This document shows positions 15,702-24,829 of a DNA stretch of 41,483 nucleotides, in pieces. A program made the translations under genes and the position numbers. Every line of letters begins with the position of its first letter. Position 1 is the first letter of the stretch. The notes below the pieces were generated by a model. The model made no database searches and was not told the origin of the DNA. It was given only the letters and a program-made list of their open reading frames with translations. The stretch is from an uncultured Lachnospiraceae bacterium (GTDB taxonomy: Bacteria > Bacillota > Clostridia > Lachnospirales > Lachnospiraceae): the NCBI GenBank assembly GCA_947565305.1, contig CANOFO010000016.1, forward strand, positions 1 through 41,483, in the 5' to 3' direction.

Positions 15702-16664
15702 ATGAAAGAGAATATCAAAAAGTGGATTGCAATGCTGCTAGTGTGTGCACTGGCAGTCCTGCCGTCAGCCAGTGCATTTGCGGCGGAGACAGACCAGGCA
15801 CAGACAGAGCAGACGGAGGCTGGTGTAGATGCAGCTGGTCAGGAAGGCGAAGTCACAGAGCCTATTACCAAGGAGGATAAGCCTTATCTTGCGCTGGGAG
15901 CCAACCTGACGGCGGAGCAGCAGGCCGTAGTGCTGCAGCTTTTAGGGATTAACCCATCAGAACTTGCTGAGTATGACGTGATTTACGTGACAAATGAGGA
16001 AGAGCACCAATATTTGGGCAATTATGTAGATGCCAGCAAGATAGGTACGCGCTCCCTCTCTTCCGTGCTTGTGGTAAAAAGGGAACAGGGACATGGAATC
16101 AATATCACCACCAAGAATATTTCTTACTGTACCATCGGTATGTATAAGAATGCCCTGATTACGGCGGGGATTACGGATGCGGATATCATTGTGGCAGCGC
16201 CTACGCCGATTTCTGGCACAGCGGCATTGGTGGGAGCCATGAAAGCATATTCTGATATGACTGGGGAAGCAGTCACCGAACAGAGCATGGATACAGCGTT
16301 AAACGAGCTGGTTCTTACCGGGGAGTTGGCAGATGTAGTTGGCGATACAGAGAAAGCGGAAGAGTTGGTTGCGTATCTCAAACAGGAGGTTCTTACCAAA
16401 GATTTAGAGGATGAGAATGACATCCGGCTGGCAATTGATGAAGCCTGTGAGGAGTTTGACGTATACCTTTCAGAGGAAGAGGTTACACAGCTTGTTGGTT
16501 TGATGCAAAAGATTGGGAATTTAGACCTTGACATTGATTCCATTAAGGACCAGGCACAGGAGTTGTACGACAAACTTTCCAATATCGATGCCGGGGGATT
16601 TCTGGATAAGATTATCGGATTTTTCAAATCTATTGGGGATTTCTTTAAGGGATTGTTTTCCTGA
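15702..16664 (+). CDS. DUF1002 (YpuA-like) secreted protein
   Basis: 320 residues with a standard signal peptide ending at SASAFA. The DUF1002 core follows: LGANLTAEQQ, the TNEEEHQYLG segment, SSVLVVKREQGHGI and IVAAPTPISGTAALVGAMK. The family is widespread in spore-forming Firmicutes; its function is unknown. The C-terminal 20 residues (FLDKIIGFFKSIGDFFKGLF) form a likely amphipathic helix that could lie on the membrane. GGAGG at 15691-15695 places the start at 15702 rather than 15690. Confidence 0.85.
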   Translation: MKENIKKWIAMLLVCALAVLPSASAFAAETDQAQTEQTEAGVDAAGQEGEVTEPITKEDKPYLALGANLTAEQQAVVLQLLGINPSELAEYDVIYVTNEEEHQYLGNYVDASKIGTRSLSSVLVVKREQGHGINITTKNISYCTIGMYKNALITAGITDADIIVAAPTPISGTAALVGAMKAYSDMTGEAVTEQSMDTALNELVLTGELADVVGDTEKAEELVAYLKQEVLTKDLEDENDIRLAIDEACEEFDVYLSEEEVTQLVGLMQKIGNLDLDIDSIKDQAQELYDKLSNIDAGGFLDKIIGFFKSIGDFFKGLFS

Positions 16665-16682
16665 ACATAACAAAAACTTCTG

Positions 16683-16709
16683 CTCTCTTTTTCGTGCAGA
16701 TAAAGAGAG
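16683..16709 (+). other. Hairpin in the AraC-gene leader
   Basis: CTCTCTTT (16683-16690) and AAAGAGAG (16702-16709) are a perfect inverted repeat around 11 bases. No T-run follows, so it is not a standard terminator; it may be an operator or leader hairpin. Confidence 0.4.
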
Positions 16710-16761
16710 GACGTCTTTCGTGAAATTTGTTAGGATTATTTTGTAAAAAGGAGTGTGTGCA

Positions 16762-17607
16762 ATGGAATGGATAGAAAGATTAAATAAGGCAATTGACTAT
16801 ATTGAGGAAAATCTTACAGATAAGATTGACTATGATGAGTTAGGGAAAATTGCCTGCTGTTCCGCCTATCATTTTCAGAGGATGTTTTCTTATATGGCAG
16901 GTATGCCTTTATCTGAGTATGTGCGCAAGCGGAAAATGTCATTGGCTGCAGTGGACCTGCAGGGCAAAGAAGCCAAAATTATTGATGTTGCAGAGAAATA
17001 TGGCTACAGCTCGCCTACGGCGTTTAACAGGGCATTCCAGGCGATTCATGGAATTGCGCCGTCTGCAGTCAAAGCGGAAGGCGTATCTGTAAAATCCTTT
17101 CCACCGATTGCATTCAAAATCACAATCAAAGGAGCAGAAGAGATGAATTATCGAATCGAAACGAAAGAATCATTCCGTATCGTGGGTGTGTCCGTGCCGC
17201 TGGAAAAAGAAATTGAAAAAAATTTTTCAGTCATTCCCTCAAAATGGCAGGAAGTATCGACAAACGGCACATTGCCCAAGCTCATTCAGATGATGGACGC
17301 AGAACCTATGGGCGTGCTTGGCATCAGTACCTGTAATGAAGAGGAGCCATGGCGGTATTACATTGCAGTTGCCACCGCAAAAGAGAAAGGGGAATTTGAG
17401 GAATATACGGTACCGGCGGCAACATGGGCGATTTTTCCTGGAAGCGGCACAAACCAGTCTATTCAGGAACTGGAAAAGCGTATCGTAACAGAATGGCTTC
17501 CAACGTCAGGGTATGAATATGCGAACGCCCCGGACATTGAGGTCTATATCAACCCAGACCCTGAGGATGCCAAATATGAGGTGTGGATTCCTGTAACCAA
17601 GAAATAA
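16762..17607 (+). CDS. AraC-family regulator with GyrI-like effector domain
   Basis: 281 residues. The N-terminal 105 residues hold two AraC helix-turn-helix motifs (CCSAYHFQRMFSYMAG; YGYSSPTAFNRAFQAIHG). Residues 130-281 form the GyrI-like/AraC_E_bind domain, which binds small hydrophobic or cationic ligands in Rob, SoxS-partner and BmrR-type regulators. It probably activates a drug or stress response. The ATG at 16762 follows AAGGAG (16748-16753); the GTG at 16753 overlaps that site. The gene appears monocistronic, closed by a terminator shared with the convergent membrane protein gene. Confidence 0.9.
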   Translation: MEWIERLNKAIDYIEENLTDKIDYDELGKIACCSAYHFQRMFSYMAGMPLSEYVRKRKMSLAAVDLQGKEAKIIDVAEKYGYSSPTAFNRAFQAIHGIAPSAVKAEGVSVKSFPPIAFKITIKGAEEMNYRIETKESFRIVGVSVPLEKEIEKNFSVIPSKWQEVSTNGTLPKLIQMMDAEPMGVLGISTCNEEEPWRYYIAVATAKEKGEFEEYTVPAATWAIFPGSGTNQSIQELEKRIVTEWLPTSGYEYANAPDIEVYINPDPEDAKYEVWIPVTKK

Positions 17608-17628
17608 TAATTAAAATGGATATTTATC

Positions 17629-17678
17629 ATTCTGATACCTTTGTAGGAGTTTTCTGCAGAGGTATCAGAATTATTTTA
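17629..17678. terminator. Bidirectional terminator
   Basis: ATTCTGATACCT (17629-17640) pairs perfectly with AGGTATCAGAAT (17660-17671), followed by TATTTTATTTCTT on the plus strand and a T-rich flank on the minus strand. It separates the AraC gene from the convergent gene ending at 17676. Confidence 0.8.
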
Positions 17679-18677
17679 TTTCTTCTGCATTTTCTGTTTC
17701 ACTTTCAAACGGTTTTCTTCATTAAATCCTACCAATATGTCATGGTTCGCCTCCGACAGGTAATCCATGATGCCGTCAATGTCGGATTTCATGTTTTTCG
17801 GGCACTGGATATATAAGCGCTTGTTGGCAGTAATGTGCAGTGTGTAGGAGATGCTGAAATGATGCCAGAGAATCTTGTGCAATGTAGAGTACTTGTAAAT
17901 CCAGATTATCTCCTGAATAGGCACTATGGCAACGCCGTAGTTGGCAAGCATAATAAAATAATGCTCTGTGATAAACATATCCTCGGTAGCCAGCTGCGGC
18001 AGCGTGGCAAGTTCTTCCTCTGCCTGTGCAAGCAGCACAGATGGTTTGCCAAAGAGCCTCAGACGCCGACAGGCGGGAGAGAACACCGGGAAGCAGATGT
18101 AGAGGATATAGAGCAACAGCCGGATTAGGGAATAAGCGCCGGAAGCGAAATAAACGCCCAGCAGAAGGGCGCTGGGAATCAGCTGAAAAGCCGGTTCACT
18201 GATAAAGTAGCTGCTGACTTTGCGGGAAATCCCATCTTTCGTCCATTGCAAATCATGAGATAAATTTTCTAACAAAGCATCATACATGGCATTGCCCTTG
18301 AGGACACGACCGCGAATCTGCACGGAACGTATCTGGGGAAGCCCCTCCTCACAGGTGTGGGGCTCTAACAGGACAATTACACATTCATCGTCCCACAGGG
18401 TATAGTAATAATAGCCGTTTGTCTGACCAAAAGAGGTATTTGTGTAGCCTGTAAAGTACAGGTTGTTCATCCTGGCATCGACATAGGAAAAATGATTTTT
18501 GCTATATTCAGCAAGATTGCCAAGGTTGTCTAAGGGCTGTGGGAATAAGATATCGTATAGGGGAAAGAGCAGCCACAGCACAAGCAAAACAATCAGGTAT
18601 AAAATGGGGGAAAACAGCCGTCTCAGGTAGACGCGCCGGGTGTGCCTGGATATGTAGTGGTCGTAATTTTCAGTCAT
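17676..18677 (-). CDS. Membrane protein of unknown function
   Basis: 333 residues, not confidently recognised. One transmembrane helix lies at about 22-45 (FSPILYLIVLLVLWLLF) and a hydrophobic pair at about 165-200 (LIPSALLLGVYFASG...LLLYILYICF). Between them is a roughly 110-residue, Tyr-rich, probably extracytoplasmic domain. The C-terminal cytosolic part (about 210-333) ends in a basic tail and contains ITEHYFIMLANYGVAIVPIQEIIWIYKY, similar in style to PH-like/YcxB-type domains. No enzymatic motif is seen. The gene has its own consensus-like promoter, divergent from a methyltransferase gene. Confidence 0.75.
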   Translation of the reverse strand: MTENYDHYISRHTRRVYLRRLFSPILYLIVLLVLWLLFPLYDILFPQPLDNLGNLAEYSKNHFSYVDARMNNLYFTGYTNTSFGQTNGYYYYTLWDDECVIVLLEPHTCEEGLPQIRSVQIRGRVLKGNAMYDALLENLSHDLQWTKDGISRKVSSYFISEPAFQLIPSALLLGVYFASGAYSLIRLLLYILYICFPVFSPACRRLRLFGKPSVLLAQAEEELATLPQLATEDMFITEHYFIMLANYGVAIVPIQEIIWIYKYSTLHKILWHHFSISYTLHITANKRLYIQCPKNMKSDIDGIMDYLSEANHDILVGFNEENRLKVKQKMQKK

Positions 18678-18746
18678 GGGAACTCCTTATAAGAAACAGT
18701 TTTCCGTAAATCGGGATTACTGTGTATTTTTTTATGCAATAAAACT

Positions 18747-18775
18747 AGTATACGTTTTTTGGACGCAAGAATCAA
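18747..18775 (-). promoter_or_regulatory. Promoter of the membrane protein gene
   Basis: On the minus strand, TTGATT (18775-18770), 17-base spacer, TATACT (18752-18747). Transcription would start near 18740, giving a leader of about 60 bases. Confidence 0.7.
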
Positions 18776-18787
18776 GGGCTTCTGCAA

Positions 18788-18816
18788 TTGACTTTTAGGA
18801 GGAAAGTTGATAGTAT
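18788..18816 (+). promoter_or_regulatory. Promoter of the methyltransferase-hslO-nadE run
   Basis: TTGACT (18788-18793), 17-base spacer, TAGTAT (18811-18816). It stands back to back with the minus-strand promoter 13 bases away. Confidence 0.6.
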
Positions 18817-18862
18817 ATGACCTAAGAAGGCGCCCAGTGATATGGCAAGAGGAGGGACCGAA

Positions 18863-19702
18863 ATGGAAGCCTATACAGGATTTGCAGAGGTGTATGATTT
18901 GTTCATGGACAATGTGCCCTATGAGGAATGGAGCCATTATCTGATTTCTCTGTTGCAGGAATATGGCGTATTGGAGGGTCTTGTGTTGGAGCTGGGCTGC
19001 GGCACAGGGAAGATGACGCGGCTTCTGGCACAGGAGGGCTACGATATGATTGGCGTGGATTCCTCAGAGGAAATGCTGCAGGTTGCCAGGGAGAAAGAAT
19101 GGGCTGTCGGTGGATTTGAGGCGGCGGAAATTGGAAAAGAAAGATGGGCGGCAGATGAATCTGCGCCTGTAGGGATGGGAAGAAAACAATCGGACATCTT
19201 ATACCTTCTTCAGGATATGCGCGAATTTGAATTATACGGAACGGTGAAAGCGGTGGTGTGTGTCTGCGATTCCCTTAATTATATTTTGGAGGAAGAGGAG
19301 CTGCTGACCGTTTTTTCTTTGATAAATAATTATCTGGACCCGGGAGGGATATTTATTTTTGATATGAATACTCTCTACAAATACAGGGAAATCTTAGGAG
19401 AGAGCACAATCTGTGAGAACAGGGAAGAGGGAAGCTTTATCTGGGAGAATTTTTATGATGATAAGGAGCAGATTAATCAATATGATTTGACGCTGTTCGT
19501 TCGGGAACAGGAGGAGCAGGATTTGTACCGCAAATATGAAGAAACGCATTTCCAGAGAGGGTACGAGCTGCAGAATGTACGAAATTTGCTGGAACAGGCG
19601 GGCATGGAATTTGTGGCAATGTACGATGCATTTACCAGGAAGCCTGTGAAGGAGCGGAGTGAGCGGGTCTATATGATTGCAAGGGAACAGGGAAAACATT
19701 AG
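18863..19702 (+). CDS. Class I SAM-dependent methyltransferase
   Basis: 279 residues. The SAM-binding motif ELGCGTGKMTRLLA starts near residue 43, followed by the acidic end of strand 2 (IGVDSSEEML) and motif IV region VVCVCDSLNYI. The C-terminal beta-rich part is like that of small-molecule methyltransferases of the Methyltransf_25 group; the substrate is unknown. An unusual insert (about 75-110, WAVGGFEAAEIGKERWAADE) separates strands 2 and 3. GGAGGG at 18851-18856 selects the ATG at 18863 over 18842. hslO follows after 21 bases. Confidence 0.85.
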   Translation: MEAYTGFAEVYDLFMDNVPYEEWSHYLISLLQEYGVLEGLVLELGCGTGKMTRLLAQEGYDMIGVDSSEEMLQVAREKEWAVGGFEAAEIGKERWAADESAPVGMGRKQSDILYLLQDMREFELYGTVKAVVCVCDSLNYILEEEELLTVFSLINNYLDPGGIFIFDMNTLYKYREILGESTICENREEGSFIWENFYDDKEQINQYDLTLFVREQEEQDLYRKYEETHFQRGYELQNVRNLLEQAGMEFVAMYDAFTRKPVKERSERVYMIAREQGKH

Positions 19703-19723
19703 GATAAAACAGGAGCAGGAGCG

Positions 19724-20614
19724 ATGAGTGAATACAGGGACTATATGGTAAGGGCAACAGCGGCGGACAAGCAAATCCGAGCGTTTGCAGTGACGTCTAA
19801 GGATTTGGTGGAGCAGGCGAGGAGCTACCACAATACCAGCCCGGTGATTACGGCTGCGCTTGGCAGACTGCTGACCGGCGGCGTGATGATGGGCTGTATG
19901 ATGAAAGGGGACAAAGACCTTCTGACTTTACAGATAAAATGTGCAGGACCGGCGAAAGGGCTGACCGTCACGGCAGACAGCCTGGGCAATGTCAAGGGCT
20001 ATCCCCATGTACCGGACGTGATGCTGCCCCCTAATGACAAAGGGAAACTGGATGTCGGCGGCGCTTTGGGGCTGGGAATTCTAAGCGTAATCAAGGATAT
20101 GGGGTTAAAAGAACCTTATGTGGGACAGGTAGCCCTGCAGACTTCCGAGATTGCGGAAGATTTAACTTATTATTTTGCAACTTCTGAGCAGGTGCCCTCC
20201 GCAGTAGGGCTAGGTGTCCTGATGAATCGTGACAATACTGTAAAACAGGCGGGCGGCTTTATCATCCAGCTTATGCCTTACACGGATGAGAAAGTAATTT
20301 CTGCCTTGGAAAAAAAGGTGGCGGAAGTAACCTCCGTGACAGATTTGTTAGAGCGGGGCGTGACGCCGGAGGCTTTGCTGGAGCAGATTTTAGGGGAATT
20401 TGGCGTGGAGGTTACGGAGAAAATGCCGGTGCAGTATTCCTGCAATTGTTCCAAAGAGCGTGTCACGCGCGCCATAGCCAGCATTGGCAAAAAAGATATC
20501 CGGGAGATGGTGGAGGCAGATGAATCCATTGAGGTAAATTGTCAGTTTTGTGATAAGCATTATGTGTTTACCCCGGATGAACTAAAAGAGCTGCTGAAAG
20601 GAGCGAATCGTTGA
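19724..20614 (+). CDS. hslO: Redox-regulated chaperone Hsp33
   Basis: 296 residues, the usual length. The N-terminal domain has the family start (DYMVRATAADKQIRAFAV) and GGVMMGCMMKGD. The C-terminal redox switch keeps all four zinc cysteines: CNC (Cys240, Cys242) and CQFC (Cys273, Cys276). Under oxidative stress the zinc leaves, disulphides form and the protein becomes an ATP-independent holdase. Its stop overlaps the TTG start of nadE by four bases, so translation is coupled. Confidence 0.96.
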   Translation: MSEYRDYMVRATAADKQIRAFAVTSKDLVEQARSYHNTSPVITAALGRLLTGGVMMGCMMKGDKDLLTLQIKCAGPAKGLTVTADSLGNVKGYPHVPDVMLPPNDKGKLDVGGALGLGILSVIKDMGLKEPYVGQVALQTSEIAEDLTYYFATSEQVPSAVGLGVLMNRDNTVKQAGGFIIQLMPYTDEKVISALEKKVAEVTSVTDLLERGVTPEALLEQILGEFGVEVTEKMPVQYSCNCSKERVTRAIASIGKKDIREMVEADESIEVNCQFCDKHYVFTPDELKELLKGANR

Positions 20615-22548
20615 AAGATGGGTTTATTAAGGTGGCAGCGGTAACGCCGGAAATCCGGGTAGCTGACCCCATATATAACAGGAAAAAAATCATGGAGAAA
20701 ATTGAGGAGGCGGAACAGTTTCGCGCTGTAGTTGTAGTATTTCCAGAACTTTGCATCACAGGATATAGCTGTGGGGATTTGTTTTTTATGGACCCTCTTC
20801 TGGAGGAGGCAAAGCAGTCATTAATTCAGATTGCTGAGGATACTGCCGGGAAAAATATGCTGGTATTCGTGGGACTTCCGGTTGCATACCGGGGTGCAAT
20901 TTACAATGTGGCAGCCGCTCTCTCAAATGGCAAAATATTAGGCTTGGTTCCCAAGCAAATTATTCCAGGATATAATGAATTTTATGAGACAAGGTATTTT
21001 GAGCAGGGGATGGAAGCTCCGGTGGAAGTCATTTTAGACGAGAATGTTTCTGTCCCCATGGGCGGACACTTGCTTTTTAGCCCGGACAGCCTGCCGGAAT
21101 TAAAGGTTGGCGTGGAAATCTGCGAGGATATCTGGTCTCCGCAGCCGCCCAGCATTTCCCATGCGCTTGCCGGGGCAAACGTGATTGTGAATTTGTCGGC
21201 AAGCAATGAGTTTACAGGCAAGGACTGCTACCGTAAAAGTCTGGTGCAAGGGCAGTCTGCGCGGTTAATCTGCGGTTATGTGTATGCGAGCGCCGGAGAT
21301 GGGGAATCCACACAGGACGTTGTGTATTCCGCGCACAATATGATTGCGGAAAATGGTGTTATGCTGGCAGAGGCGGAACGTTTTAAGAATCAGTCTGTCT
21401 ACGCGGAGCTTGACATTCAAAGGCTCAATGGGCAGCGTAGGCGGATGACGACTTTTCAGGGCCAAAAGGGAGATTATCAGGAAATATCGTTCCATCTGAA
21501 AAAAGAAGAGACAATGCTTACGCGCTTTGTAGACCCTGCGCCTTTCGTGCCTGGACAAGAGGAAGAACGGAGAAAGCGCTGTGAGGAGATTTTGTCCATC
21601 CAGTCCATGGGGTTGAAAAAACGTTTGCAGCACACGAATTGCCGCTGTGCAGTTGTGGGGATTTCCGGCGGTCTTGATTCTACTCTGGCTTTGCTGGTGA
21701 CAGTGCGGGCTTTTGATTTGCTGGGACTTGATAGGAAAGGTATCCTGGCAGTCACCATGCCGGGGTTTGGCACAACAGACCGCACGTATGATAATGCACT
21801 CGGTTTAATCCGCTGCCTGGGCGCGGAACTTAGGGAGGTAGATATCCGGGAAGCTGTGAGGGTACATTTTCATGACATTGGACAGGAAGAGGGCAACCAT
21901 GATGTGACCTATGAAAATGGGCAGGCGAGGGAGCGCACACAGATTCTGATGGATATTGCCAACCAGCACGGCGGCATGGTCATAGGTACCGGCGACATGT
22001 CGGAGCTTGCCCTTGGCTGGGCGACTTATAATGGGGACCATATGTCTATGTATGGCGTCAATGCCTCGGTGCCGAAAACGCTTGTGCGCCATCTGGTGCG
22101 TTACTATGCGGATACCTGTGGGAACCAGGAACTTACGGATACGCTTCTGGATATCCTGGACACGCCGGTAAGCCCGGAACTTTTGCCGCCCGAAGATGGG
22201 AAAATTTCTCAGAAGACCGAGGACCTTGTAGGTCCCTATGAACTTCATGACTTCTTCTTGTACCATATGCTCCGCTTAGGGTTTGGACCGGAAAAGATTT
22301 TCCGGCTTGCAGTCTATGCATTTTGTGATGTGGAGAATACGAAGGAAATCCGGTACACGCCAGAAATTATTTTAAAATGGGAAAAGATATTTATCCGCAG
22401 GTTTTTCAGTCAGCAGTTTAAGCGTTCCTGTCTGCCGGATGGACCGAAAGTAGGGACGGTTGCCGTTTCTCCGCGGGGTGATTTAAGGATGCCCAGCGAT
22501 GCCAGCGCAGATTTGTGGATTGCGCGTCTTGAAAAATGCCTGGGTTAG
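20611..22548 (+). CDS. nadE: Glutamine-dependent NAD+ synthetase
   Basis: 645 residues, two domains. The nitrilase-like glutaminase has a full triad: Glu46 (FPELCITGY), Lys115 (LVPKQIIPGYNEF) and Cys171 (VEICEDIWSP). The synthetase domain starts near 330 with the PP-loop SGGLDS (352-357) and has GTGDMSELALGW. It amidates nicotinate adenine dinucleotide with glutamine and ATP. The start is a TTG at 20611 overlapping the hslO stop (TTGA), with GGAG at 20599-20602; the next in-frame ATG (MEKIEEAEQF) would delete the first strand of the nitrilase fold. Confidence 0.95.
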   Translation: MKDGFIKVAAVTPEIRVADPIYNRKKIMEKIEEAEQFRAVVVVFPELCITGYSCGDLFFMDPLLEEAKQSLIQIAEDTAGKNMLVFVGLPVAYRGAIYNVAAALSNGKILGLVPKQIIPGYNEFYETRYFEQGMEAPVEVILDENVSVPMGGHLLFSPDSLPELKVGVEICEDIWSPQPPSISHALAGANVIVNLSASNEFTGKDCYRKSLVQGQSARLICGYVYASAGDGESTQDVVYSAHNMIAENGVMLAEAERFKNQSVYAELDIQRLNGQRRRMTTFQGQKGDYQEISFHLKKEETMLTRFVDPAPFVPGQEEERRKRCEEILSIQSMGLKKRLQHTNCRCAVVGISGGLDSTLALLVTVRAFDLLGLDRKGILAVTMPGFGTTDRTYDNALGLIRCLGAELREVDIREAVRVHFHDIGQEEGNHDVTYENGQARERTQILMDIANQHGGMVIGTGDMSELALGWATYNGDHMSMYGVNASVPKTLVRHLVRYYADTCGNQELTDTLLDILDTPVSPELLPPEDGKISQKTEDLVGPYELHDFFLYHMLRLGFGPEKIFRLAVYAFCDVENTKEIRYTPEIILKWEKIFIRRFFSQQFKRSCLPDGPKVGTVAVSPRGDLRMPSDASADLWIARLEKCLG

Positions 22549-22669
22549 ACAGTGCGGGTTTGCAGGCTGCACGTTTTGAGGATTATATGGAATGAATTTG
22601 CAACTGATTTGGTAGGGAAGCTGAAACGGCAGTTTATATATTTTTTATAGAATATTCTCGGTTTGTTAA

Positions 22670-22697
22670 TTGCAATTTCCATGATTAATATTACAAT
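22670..22697 (+). promoter_or_regulatory. Candidate promoter of the DUF5685-dnaJ pair
   Basis: TTGCAA (22670-22675), 16-base spacer, TACAAT (22692-22697). Transcription would start near 22704, one base before the ATG at 22705, which has no Shine-Dalgarno sequence. The surrounding bases are very AT-rich, so a chance match is possible. Confidence 0.4.
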
Positions 22698-22704
22698 AAT
22701 AAAT

Positions 22705-23541
22705 ATGTTTGGATATATTATTGTCAATAAACCGGAGATGAAATTTAAAGAATTTGATTTGTATCAATCTTATTACTGCGGGCTCTGTAAAGTATTGAAA
22801 GATTCTTATGGCAGGGCGGGGCAGCTGACGCTAAGCTACGATATGACGTTTGTCGTCTTGCTGCTCACCAGCCTCTACGAGCCTGATACGGTAATGAGTT
22901 ATAGAAAGTGCATAGCACATCCGCTGGAGAAGCATCCTGCGAGGGTTAACGTATATACTCGGTATGGGGCGGACATGAATCTCCTTCTGTCCTATTATAA
23001 ATGTCTGGACGACTGGGAGGATGAGCGCAAATTTTCCCGGAAGGCTATGGCGGTATCTTTGCAGAAGCGGTTTCGTAAGGTGGCTGAAGCTTATCCTGAG
23101 AAGGAATGCCTGATTCGGGAGAAGATGGAACAGATTCATGGATGTGAGAAAGCGCAGTGTGCGAATCTGGATGAGGTGTCCGGCTATTTCGGAGAGATTA
23201 TGGCTGAGGTTTTCGCCTATCGTCAGGATGAATGGGAGATGGATTTGCGCCGTATGGGATTTTTCCTCGGCAAATTTATTTATCTGATGGATGCCTATGA
23301 AGATGTGGAAAAGGATGCCCGGTCAGGTAATTATAATGTGTTTTTGCATGAATACCAGGAGGCAGATTTTGGGCAGCGCACGGAGAATATTCTTGGCATG
23401 ATGATGGCGGAATGCTCACGCGCTTTTGAACGGCTGCCGATTGTGGAGAACGCAGAGATTCTGCGCAATATCCTCTATTCTGGCGTGTGGAGCCGGTATG
23501 AGCTTGTAAAACGCAGACGGGAAGGGAAAGAACATGTATGA
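22705..23541 (+). CDS. DUF5685-like protein of unknown function
   Basis: 278 residues, helical and soluble. It begins [18 protein letters not shown] and soon has [11 protein letters not shown]; the two cysteines are typical of the family I place it in (DUF5685). A helical core with an acidic [16 protein letters not shown] follows, a pattern that loosely recalls metal- or diphosphate-binding helices of prenyltransferase-like all-alpha proteins, but no function is established. ATG 22705 was chosen because conserved sequence starts there; the longer frames from 22663 or 22681 add hydrophobic residues with no ribosome site. No Shine-Dalgarno precedes 22705 either. Its end overlaps the dnaJ-like gene by eight bases. 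Confidence 0.7.
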   Translation: MFGYIIVNKPEMKFKEFDLYQSYYCGLCKVLKDSYGRAGQLTLSYDMTFVVLLLTSLYEPDTVMSYRKCIAHPLEKHPARVNVYTRYGADMNLLLSYYKCLDDWEDERKFSRKAMAVSLQKRFRKVAEAYPEKECLIREKMEQIHGCEKAQCANLDEVSGYFGEIMAEVFAYRQDEWEMDLRRMGFFLGKFIYLMDAYEDVEKDARSGNYNVFLHEYQEADFGQRTENILGMMMAECSRAFERLPIVENAEILRNILYSGVWSRYELVKRRREGKEHV

Positions 23542-24241
23542 TCCATATGCAGTCCTTGGAGTATCGAGGACTGCCACTGATGAAGAAATTAAAAAAGCAT
23601 ACCGGTCTCTGAGCCGGAAATACCATCCGGATGCGAATGTCAATAATCCGAACAAAGAGCAGGCAGAAGAGAAGTTCAAGGAGATTCAGCAGGCTTACCA
23701 GCAGATTATGTACGAAAAGGAACATGGGACTTCCGGCAGTTATGGCGATTCTGGCTATGGACAGGCGCAAGGCGGCAATACATACTGGGACTTTGGCGAC
23801 TTTTTTGGCGGGTCTGGCTATGGGCAGCAGAATCGTAGCCGTGAGCAGGATTCAGAGACTGCCTATAAGCGGGCGGCGGAGAATTATATCCGCAGCGGGC
23901 ATTACAGGGAGGCATTAAATGTGTTGGGCAGTATCCGTGACCGCGATGCATATTGGCATTATCTGAACGCCATTGCCAATTCCGGTGTGGGCAATAATGT
24001 CGAGGCAATGGAGTCTGCACAGCGCGCGTTGGCGATGGAGCCGGGGAACCGGCAGTACCAGCAGCTCTATGCCAATCTCCAGAATGGCGGCAGCTGGTAT
24101 TATGACCAGCGCCAGAGTTATGGGAGCCCTATCGGAGGCAGCGGGAGTTTTTGCCTGAAACTCTGTATTGCCAACATGATATGTAATCTCTGCTGTGGAG
24201 GCGGAGGGCTTTGCTGCGGAGGCAGAGGACCATATATTTAG
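23534..24241 (+). CDS. J-domain protein with TPR-like region and Cys/Gly-rich tail
   Basis: 235 residues. A complete J domain (1-65) has the HPD motif at 31-33, so it should stimulate an Hsp70 (DnaK). A Gly/Tyr/Ser-rich linker (70-115) follows, then two TPR-like helical pairs (about 118-185, [18 protein letters not shown] and [15 protein letters not shown]). The last 25 residues are unusual: repeated CxxxC and CC pairs with glycine runs ([12 protein letters not shown]). The DnaJ zinc-finger repeats and substrate domains are absent. It overlaps the DUF5685 gene by eight bases, so the two proteins are probably partners. GAAAGGGAAAG before the ATG gives a modest ribosome site. Confidence 0.9.
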   Translation: MYDPYAVLGVSRTATDEEIKKAYRSLSRKYHPDANVNNPNKEQAEEKFKEIQQAYQQIMYEKEHGTSGSYGDSGYGQAQGGNTYWDFGDFFGGSGYGQQNRSREQDSETAYKRAAENYIRSGHYREALNVLGSIRDRDAYWHYLNAIANSGVGNNVEAMESAQRALAMEPGNRQYQQLYANLQNGGSWYYDQRQSYGSPIGGSGSFCLKLCIANMICNLCCGGGGLCCGGRGPYI

Positions 24242-24259
24242 ATAGAATAGGTGAGCGGG

Positions 24260-24778
24260 ATGGATTATATGGTACTGTATTCCAGTAAGACTGGAAATAC
24301 CAAGAAGGTAGCCACGGAAATTTTCAGTGCGCTTCCAGGCATGTCTAAGGACATGCAGAGTTTGGATGAATATAGAGGAAAAGAGGCAGACATTTTCTTT
24401 ATTGGGTTCTGGGTCAGCCGGGGCACTTGCGAAATGTCTGTGATAGATGCCATGTCGGAACTGCATGGCAAGAAGATTGCCTTGTTCGGCACTTGCGGAC
24501 TGGGCAGTGATACCGAATATTACAGGAGCATTGAGCAGAAAGTCAATGTCTGGATACCAGATGACTGTGAGTACCTGGGGATGTTTCTCTGTCAGGGGAA
24601 GATGCCCATGCAGCTGCGGGAGCATTATGAGATTCCCTGGGAGGATTCCAGACAGGAAGAATGCCGCAAGAAACTGCTCCATAATTTTGACGAAGCGCTG
24701 TTCCATCCCAACGAGGCGGACTTGGCGGAAGCGAGGGCTTTTGTGGAGCAGGTGCTGGATAAGTGCATGAGCCATTAA
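24260..24778 (+). CDS. Flavodoxin-family protein
   Basis: 172 residues. The FMN phosphate loop is clear (YSSKTGNTKKVA), followed by the conserved FWVSRGTC and FGTCGLGSD loops that flank the isoalloxazine. It would carry electrons between a reductase and an acceptor in the cytosol. The C-terminal 50 residues extend beyond a minimal flavodoxin. ATG at 24260 is chosen because AGGTG (24249-24253) precedes it; a GTG at 24251 lies within that site. A rubrerythrin gene follows 51 bases later, suggesting an oxygen/peroxide-detoxification link. Confidence 0.8.
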   Translation: MDYMVLYSSKTGNTKKVATEIFSALPGMSKDMQSLDEYRGKEADIFFIGFWVSRGTCEMSVIDAMSELHGKKIALFGTCGLGSDTEYYRSIEQKVNVWIPDDCEYLGMFLCQGKMPMQLREHYEIPWEDSRQEECRKKLLHNFDEALFHPNEADLAEARAFVEQVLDKCMSH

Positions 24779-24829
24779 AAGGGCTTGCAATATTATAACA
24801 TATACATGAGAACAAGGAGGAAAACAGTA

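Noticed and set aside
16683..16709. Terminator after the DUF1002 gene
   Set aside because: The 8-bp stem is clear but no T-run follows, so termination is not supported.
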